Part shown: positions 59,326 to 64,000 of the stretch, in pieces
How positions within the stretch are numbered: position 1 is the first letter of the stretch
Layout of the letters: the number at the start of each line of letters is the position of its first letter
NCBI RefSeq assembly: GCF_009909195.1
Contig: NZ_JAAAMU010000013.1
Location: 62,001 to 126,000 of the forward strand
Direction: 5' to 3'
From: Paenibacillus sacheonensis
GTDB taxonomy: Bacteria; Bacillota; Bacilli; Paenibacillales; Paenibacillaceae
Length of the DNA: 64,000 bases
Notes under the pieces: model-generated
The model's input: the letters and a program-made list of their open reading frames with translations, nothing else
Databases searched by the model: none
Told to the model about the DNA's origin: nothing
Translations under genes and position numbers: made by a program

Positions 59326-60552
59326 ATGGAGACAACGGAACCGTTCGCGTTCAAAGCGGGCGACTACCCGGAGAAGCCGGGCTGTTACTTGATGCGGGAT
59401 GCATCGGGCGTGCTGCTCTATGTCGGCAAGTCCAAGAGCCTGCGAAGCCGCCTGCGGTCCTACTTTACGACCCGCCATACGCGCAAACGGCTTCGGGAGC
59501 TCGTGGCGCGAATCGCGAGCATCGAGATTATTCTCGTGAACAACGAGACGGAAAGCCTGCTGCTTGAAAATAATTTGATCAAGATTCATAAGCCTCCTTA
59601 TAATCGCGCTTTGAAGAAGGATAACAGCGGTTATGCGTATCTGGAGCTGACGGGAGAACGCATCCCGCGGCTGGCGGTTCATTATCGGGACCGGCGCGAG
59701 TCCGCTCCGACGCCGTCGCCCGAGTCCGACTCCGTCCCCGTACGTAAAGGCGCCAAGGACGCCGCGCCGGAGCCGGCTTGCGAGCCGAAGCGGTTCGGCC
59801 CGTTCGCGAACGCTAGATTCCGCACGGAGCTGCTGGAGTTTCTTGCCGATCATTACAAGCTGCGCTCCTGCACGGTGCTGCCCAAGCGGGCCTGCCTGCT
59901 CTACCATATTCACAAGTGCAGCGGCATCTGCGAAGGGCATATCTCCGAGGCGGATTACGCCAAGGACGTGAAGCAGCTGTCCGACCTGCTGTTCGGCGGC
60001 AGCAAGGATGCGCTGATCGCCCGCATGTACGGGCAGATGACCGAATATGCCGAGCAGCTGAAGTTCGAGAAGGCGCAGAACATGCTGGAGCATATCCGCA
60101 ACCTGGAGAAGACGCCGGAGAAGCAGATCGTCGACCGGGAGACGAATCTCAATCAGGAGGTGCTCTACTTCGGCAGCGAAGGCGTCATGATCGCCAAGGT
60201 GCAGCAGGGCATGCTGCGGGATTTCCAGCTGCACGAGCTGGAGAGGGGTTATGCGGAAACGGCCTGCGACCGGTTTCTGATCCAGCGCTACAGGGCGGAG
60301 ACGAAGCCGGACGAGCTGATCGTCAATCGGATCGCCGATCCCGCCGCGGTGCGCAGGGCGCTTCGCCGCCCGGGAGAGGGACAAGCCCCGGCGCTGCGCA
60401 TCACGGCGCCGAAGCGCGGGCTGAAGCATGCTTTGCTGCAGCTGTGCAGGGAGAATTACGAATATCGGACTACCAACCATTCCGCAAAGGAGCCCTATCA
60501 TGCAGCTGAGCAACGAAACCGCCTCATCCCCGGTCTTTCTCCGATTGAATGA
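59326..60552 (+). CDS. UvrC-like GIY-YIG protein lacking the C-terminal nuclease half
   Basis: A 408-residue protein. A GIY-YIG nuclease domain (KPGCYLMRDASGVLLYVGKS, residues ~17-36, with the catalytic Arg in LRSRLRSYF), the UvrC middle region with Cys residues (LPKRACLLYHIHKCSGICEG), and a UVR helical hairpin (~230-265) are present. The C-terminal RNase H-like endonuclease and the HhH DNA-binding domains of full UvrC (about 600 residues) are absent; the last ~40 residues are unrelated. It can probably cut only 3' of a lesion, like Cho, or serves another role. ATG 59326 is ten bases after GGAGGTG. It overlaps the next gene by 53 bases. Confidence 0.8.
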   Translation: METTEPFAFKAGDYPEKPGCYLMRDASGVLLYVGKSKSLRSRLRSYFTTRHTRKRLRELVARIASIEIILVNNETESLLLENNLIKIHKPPYNRALKKDNSGYAYLELTGERIPRLAVHYRDRRESAPTPSPESDSVPVRKGAKDAAPEPACEPKRFGPFANARFRTELLEFLADHYKLRSCTVLPKRACLLYHIHKCSGICEGHISEADYAKDVKQLSDLLFGGSKDALIARMYGQMTEYAEQLKFEKAQNMLEHIRNLEKTPEKQIVDRETNLNQEVLYFGSEGVMIAKVQQGMLRDFQLHELERGYAETACDRFLIQRYRAETKPDELIVNRIADPAAVRRALRRPGEGQAPALRITAPKRGLKHALLQLCRENYEYRTTNHSAKEPYHAAEQRNRLIPGLSPIE

Positions 60553-61519
60553 CTACATGAGCCGCCAAAAGGAATTGTCGCTCTCCTCCGGAGCTTCCTT
60601 GTGCCTCATCCACCGGGATGCGATCGTTCATGAATGGTATGAAGGGCAGCATGATCGCGCGCCGGGCAGCAGACGCATCGACGCCGATTCGCAATTCCAT
60701 CTGGCGTCCGTACGCAAGACGTATCTCGGTTTTGCCGTCAGTCTGGCCATCGAGGAGGGACGGATCGCGAGCGTCGATGACCTCGCGGCCGATTACCTGG
60801 CGGATGCCGACAGGTCGCTGCTGGCAGGCACGACGATCCGCCACCTGCTGACGCATACGCATGGACTGCAGGCCAGGGGCATCCAGGCCCGCGTTTTCCC
60901 GCCGGGAACGGATTGGAGCTACAACAATACCGGTTTGCACCTGTTGTTCCGCATCGTCGGCAACGTGTTCGGCAAGCCGCTGGCCGACGTGCTCCGCGAA
61001 CGCGTCTTCGAGCCGCTCGGCTTCTCGCAGACGGGCTGGCGCAAGGAACGGACGGAACGGCTCGTGTGGATGAACGATGATCGGTACGATGACGATCACG
61101 GCGCGGATAACAATATGTTCGCGAGCACGCGGGAGCTGGCCTACTGGGGCTATTTGCATGCGGCCAAAGGGGTTGTCGGTGGGAAGCAGATCGTACCGAG
61201 CGGCGTATTCGAGCGGGCAGCCGCGGTGACGTCCCCCGAAGAGCTGCCGGCCGATCGCCCGCGCAACGGCTTCATTTGGCGGGTGCAGGAGCGTCCATCG
61301 GACATATCCGAGTTAGGGCCTTCGCTGCCCGCAGGATCCTATCAGTCCCTGGGCGCTTACGGCTGCGCGGTGCTAGTCCTGCCGTCGCATGACGCGGTCG
61401 CGGTTCGCATGCTTAACCAGTGCGAGAAGGATCCGCCGGGCTACGATTATTTGGCGGATATTCGGGGCTTCGGCGACGTAGTGAAGGCGGCGCTGGAATA
61501 TGCTAGTATCATAAAATAA
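60500..61519 (+). CDS. Serine beta-lactamase-family hydrolase (penicillin-binding-protein fold)
   Basis: A 339-residue protein with the class-C/esterase-type active-site set: SVRK (the SXXK nucleophile, about residue 70), YNN in DWSYNNTGLHL (the YXN motif, about 141), and a C-terminal GAYGCAVL in place of KTG. There is no signal peptide, so it is cytoplasmic. Such proteins act as esterases, D-amino-acid amidases or peptidases. ATG 60500 follows AAAGGAGCCCTATC and lies inside the end of the UvrC-like gene, so translation is likely coupled. Confidence 0.84.
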   Translation: MQLSNETASSPVFLRLNDYMSRQKELSLSSGASLCLIHRDAIVHEWYEGQHDRAPGSRRIDADSQFHLASVRKTYLGFAVSLAIEEGRIASVDDLAADYLADADRSLLAGTTIRHLLTHTHGLQARGIQARVFPPGTDWSYNNTGLHLLFRIVGNVFGKPLADVLRERVFEPLGFSQTGWRKERTERLVWMNDDRYDDDHGADNNMFASTRELAYWGYLHAAKGVVGGKQIVPSGVFERAAAVTSPEELPADRPRNGFIWRVQERPSDISELGPSLPAGSYQSLGAYGCAVLVLPSHDAVAVRMLNQCEKDPPGYDYLADIRGFGDVVKAALEYASIIK

Positions 61520-61558
61520 TGCGGCTTGACATAGGAGACAGATAGAGGAGGAATCGCG

Positions 61559-62119
61559 ATGGATCCATTGCTCTTGGATATTCCGACGCAGTTTGAGACG
61601 GAACGGCTGTTGATTCGCTTGCCTCGTCCGGGAGACGGCCGCGTCGTTCATGCTGCCATCCAGGCTTCGATTAACGAGCTGCGGCCATGGCTGCCTTTTG
61701 CCCAGCAGGATCAGACCGAGGAGGACGTCGAGTCGAACCTGCGCTTGGCCTATGCCAAATTCATTCAGCGGGAAGACATGCGGCTGCTGATCTTCAATAA
61801 GGCGGACGGGAGCTTCATCGGTTCTGCGGGGCTGCATAATCCGAACTGGGACGTGCGCAAGTTCGAGATCGGCTACTGGATCGACACGCGGCACAGCGGC
61901 AAAGGATACATGACGGAAGCGGTGGAGGGCATAACCGTGTTCGCGTTCACGGAGCTGCTGGCGCGCAGGGTGGAGATTCGCATGGATGCGCTGAACGAGC
62001 GCAGCCAAGCAATTCCGATGCGGCTCGGCTTCTGGCACGAAGGCACGCTGCGCAACGACGATATGTCGGCGGACGGCACGCGGGTTCGGGATACGTACAT
62101 TTACGCGATGATTCCGTAA
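61559..62119 (+). CDS. GNAT acetyltransferase, RimJ/RimL type
   Basis: A 186-residue acetyltransferase. The N-terminus ETERLLIRLPRPGD and the block FEIGYWIDTRHSGKGYMTEA, containing the acetyl-CoA loop RHSGKG (about residue 110-115), are typical of the YdaF/RimL branch; the end RVRDTYIYAMIP is too. These enzymes acetylate alpha-amino groups of ribosomal proteins or small amines. ATG 61559 follows AGAGGAGGAATCGCG. It is 40 bases from the hydrolase gene, on the same strand. Confidence 0.86.
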   Translation: MDPLLLDIPTQFETERLLIRLPRPGDGRVVHAAIQASINELRPWLPFAQQDQTEEDVESNLRLAYAKFIQREDMRLLIFNKADGSFIGSAGLHNPNWDVRKFEIGYWIDTRHSGKGYMTEAVEGITVFAFTELLARRVEIRMDALNERSQAIPMRLGFWHEGTLRNDDMSADGTRVRDTYIYAMIP

Positions 62120-62152
62120 GAGGGGAACTGAGGGAGCTTGGGGGAAGGCCGT

Positions 62153-62260
62153 TTGAACACAGGGGCCAAGGGTAATGAAGTGGCCGAACGCCTCGACTAT
62201 CCGGAACGCAAGGATTCGTGGTACGTCATGCGCAAGCGAATGGAGGCAGGTCGGCCATGA
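62153..62260 (+). CDS. Candidate 35-residue small protein coupled to the HAD gene
   Basis: A short open frame beginning at TTG 62153 (GGGGGAAGG five bases before) or TTG 62138. It encodes a highly charged peptide with the segments NEVAERLDYPERKDSWYV and MRKRMEAGRP. Its stop overlaps the HAD start (ATGA), as in the tightly coupled pairs elsewhere in this window. The regular amphipathic composition suggests it is translated, but it is too short for family recognition, and it might be the C-terminal stump of a lost gene. Confidence 0.45.
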   Translation: MNTGAKGNEVAERLDYPERKDSWYVMRKRMEAGRP

Positions 62261-62841
62261 ACAGGAAGCAGCTGGTTTTGGATGTCGGCGGCGTGATTCT
62301 GTCCAACTTGGATTCGTTCTGGGAGAGGATCGCCGAGGCTGCGGGCAAGTCGTATGACGAGATTCGCGATGCGTATGCGGCCGAGATTCGCGAGGGCTTG
62401 TGGAGCGGGACGCTGCCGGAAGCCGAGTTCTGGAAGTGGCTGCAGGCTTGTTGTCCAAGCGTGACTGCGGGCGAAGCGCGCGAGCTGCTGCGGGGCCAAA
62501 TGCAGCCGTTGCCCGCGGTTCGCTGCATACCGGCGTGGAGCCGGTTGGCCGACATCCATATTCTGAGCAATCACCGGGCCGAGTGGCTGGCTCCTTGCTT
62601 GGAGCCGATCAGGTCTTATTTGGGACATGTCGTCGTATCCAGCGAAGCGGGAGCGAGCAAGCCAGGTAGGGCGATTTTCGAACGGCTGCATCGGCTGCTT
62701 GACCCTGCGGCGCCGATTCTGTACGTGGACGACCATTCGAAGAATCTCGCAGTGGGGGAACAGTTCGGCTGGCAGAGCCTGCTGGCGGACGAAGCCGGTG
62801 CATGGATCGAGCAAGTAAACGAGCGGCTTCTTACGGAGTAA
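62257..62841 (+). CDS. HAD-superfamily hydrolase (YihX-like)
   Basis: A 194-residue phosphatase-type protein. Motif I is VLDVGGVILS (the nucleophile Asp, then a Gly where most have Asp, as in YihX-like enzymes), motif II is HILSNH, motif III holds Lys in SSEAGASKPGRAIF, and motif IV is LYVDDHSKN. The small helical cap lies between ~20 and 85. The substrate is unknown; relatives dephosphorylate sugar phosphates. ATG 62257 follows GGAGGCAGG. Confidence 0.85.
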   Translation: MNRKQLVLDVGGVILSNLDSFWERIAEAAGKSYDEIRDAYAAEIREGLWSGTLPEAEFWKWLQACCPSVTAGEARELLRGQMQPLPAVRCIPAWSRLADIHILSNHRAEWLAPCLEPIRSYLGHVVVSSEAGASKPGRAIFERLHRLLDPAAPILYVDDHSKNLAVGEQFGWQSLLADEAGAWIEQVNERLLTE

Positions 62842-62976
62842 ACAAGTATTCGAGATAAGGGAATATGGCCTGTTGGCGAAATCACCGGCTGACCGTTCGG
62901 CGCAGGTTTCGAGAAGCGCTCGGAAGGCTAGGCTAGTTGAGGTAGGCTGGAAGCCACTATTCGAGGAGGGCATGAT

Positions 62977-63906
62977 ATGGCGGGAATCGCAAAGAAATTA
63001 ACGGATTTGATCGGCAATACGCCGATGCTGGAGATCTCGAACTTCGGGAGCAAGCTTCAGGCGGAAGCGGGAATCATCGGCAAGCTCGAGTATTTCAATC
63101 CCGCGGGCAGCGTGAAGGACCGGATCGGTTATGCCATGATCAAGGACGCGGAGGAACGCGGGCTACTGAAGCCGGATTCGGTCATTATCGAGCCGACGAG
63201 CGGCAATACGGGCGTCGGTTTGGCTTTCGCGGCCGCGGCGCTGGGCTATCGGCTGATTATCGTGCTGCCGGAGAGCTTCAGCATGGAGCGTCGGAAGCTG
63301 CTGACGGCGCTTGGCGCGGAATTGATTCTGACGCCGGCGATGGAAGGCATGTCCGGGGCGATCAAGAAAGCCGAGGACCTGGCGGCGGAAATTCCGCATT
63401 CTTTCATTCCGCAGCAGTTCGAGAACCCGGCCAATCCGGATGTTCATAAGCGGACGACGGCCGAAGAAATATGGCGGGACACGGAAGGCGCCGTCGATAT
63501 TTTCGTTGCGGGCGTCGGTACGGGCGGCACGATCTCGGGCGTCGGCGAGGCGCTGAAGGCGAAGAAGCCTTCCGTCCAAATCGTGGCGGTCGAGCCGTTC
63601 GACTCGCAGGTATTAGCCGGCGGGAAGAAGGGCAGCCATGCCATCCAAGGTATCGGCGCCGGATTCATTCCGGGCAATTTCAACCGTGACGTGGTCGACG
63701 AGATTATTCCCGTGCATAACGAGGAAGCGATCGAAGCGGCCAAGCTGCTCGCCAAGACGGAAGGCCTGCTTGTCGGTATCTCCTCGGGTGCCGCGGCCTT
63801 CGCGGCGGTGAAGCTCGCCAAGCGTCCCGAGAACAAAGGGAAAACGATCGTCGTGCTGCTGCCGGACACCGGCGAGCGGTATTTGTCCACGGCGCTGTTT
63901 GATTGA
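62977..63906 (+). CDS. cysK: Cysteine synthase A (O-acetylserine sulfhydrylase)
   Basis: A 309-residue PLP enzyme making cysteine from O-acetylserine and sulfide in the cytosol. The PLP Lys is in [15 protein letters not shown] (about residue 44), the substrate loop is EPTSGNTG (about 70), and [13 protein letters not shown] binds the phosphate (about 175). The length and C-terminus are complete. ATG 62977 follows TCGAGGAGGGC. It lies about 50 kb from the sulfur-salvage operon. No T-box or S-box leader is visible in the 135 bases upstream. Confidence 0.93.
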   Translation: MAGIAKKLTDLIGNTPMLEISNFGSKLQAEAGIIGKLEYFNPAGSVKDRIGYAMIKDAEERGLLKPDSVIIEPTSGNTGVGLAFAAAALGYRLIIVLPESFSMERRKLLTALGAELILTPAMEGMSGAIKKAEDLAAEIPHSFIPQQFENPANPDVHKRTTAEEIWRDTEGAVDIFVAGVGTGGTISGVGEALKAKKPSVQIVAVEPFDSQVLAGGKKGSHAIQGIGAGFIPGNFNRDVVDEIIPVHNEEAIEAAKLLAKTEGLLVGISSGAAAFAAVKLAKRPENKGKTIVVLLPDTGERYLSTALFD

Positions 63907-63918
63907 AATATAGTCGAG

Positions 63919-63978
63919 CGAAGCGGTTTGTTTACCACAGGTCTGGTTTCCACTGACCAGGGTAGACGAACCGCTTCG
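63919..63978 (+). terminator. Long hairpin after cysK
   Basis: CGAAGCGGTT (63919-63928) pairs with AACCGCTTCG (63969-63978), continued by GTTTACC/GGTAGAC with one mismatch. There is no T-run, so it may be a weak terminator or a 3'-end stabiliser. Confidence 0.5.
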
Positions 63979-64000
63979 GCCTATCGTGCAGGCTTTGCTT

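Overview
The window looks like a chromosome segment of a GC-rich, endospore-forming member of the Firmicutes, most likely Paenibacillaceae (Paenibacillus/Cohnella-like). The grounds are strong Shine-Dalgarno sites throughout, Bacillales-type families (EcsAB, TcyLMN, YvyF, YdjO, CgeB), copper-amine-oxidase-N-domain surface proteins and one good sigma-K-type promoter. I see no rRNA, tRNA, CRISPR array, transposase or phage gene.

Left part (1-23.5 kb), mostly ordinary metabolism. It starts with the end of ecsA and with ecsB, followed by about 1.2 kb of non-coding tandem and palindromic repeats. Next is a divergent GNAT gene and a LysR regulator, then an eight-gene operon (5351-12907): a cystine/S-substituted-cysteine ABC importer (TcyJ/K-L-M-N type), two luciferase-like flavin monooxygenases, an M20 amidohydrolase and a DinB-fold protein. 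Its content matches the ytm/ytn sulfur-salvage operon of Bacillus subtilis. Further genes are an acyltransferase, a PLP aminotransferase, AraC + GH43, a divergent PPOX-flavoprotein/MocR pair with a visible operator, an orphan YvyF-like zinc protein, psd and a GT4 glycosyltransferase.

Middle and right part (23.7-58.1 kb), the notable region: a large surface-glycoprotein and glycosylation island. It contains two copper-amine-oxidase-N-domain secreted proteins, a 2305-residue secreted PKD-type protein, and a 1979-residue protein with no signal peptide. About 165 decapeptide repeats (period 10 residues, V/I and L/I every five) make up most of the latter, with an H-type-lectin-like C-terminus, its own terminator and an upstream sigma-K-type promoter. 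Then come GT2 enzymes, an RmlA/SpsI-like nucleotidyltransferase, a GT-D-fold enzyme, four small helical or basic proteins, two CgeB-like glycosyltransferases, a GT4, a UDP-FucNAc-type pathway (2-epimerase, 4,6-dehydratase, RmlD-like reductase), another epimerase and a last GT2. Several proteins carry very basic Lys/Arg/Ser tails, and five share a glycine-every-four-residues helix (GX3) next to the basic segment. I propose that this is a mother-cell system that builds and glycosylates a spore-surface filament, with the basic/GX3 segments acting as a common targeting or scaffolding tag. This is inference from sequence and context.

Right end (58.2-64 kb): a Cdd1-type helix-hairpin-helix protein, a VOC protein, a UvrC-like protein without the C-terminal nuclease half, a serine beta-lactamase-fold hydrolase, a GNAT, a small translationally coupled ORF with a HAD hydrolase, and cysK. 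A second repeat cluster (48.7-49.3 kb) shares a 29-bp hairpin core, in opposite orientation, with the repeat cluster at 2.0-2.5 kb.
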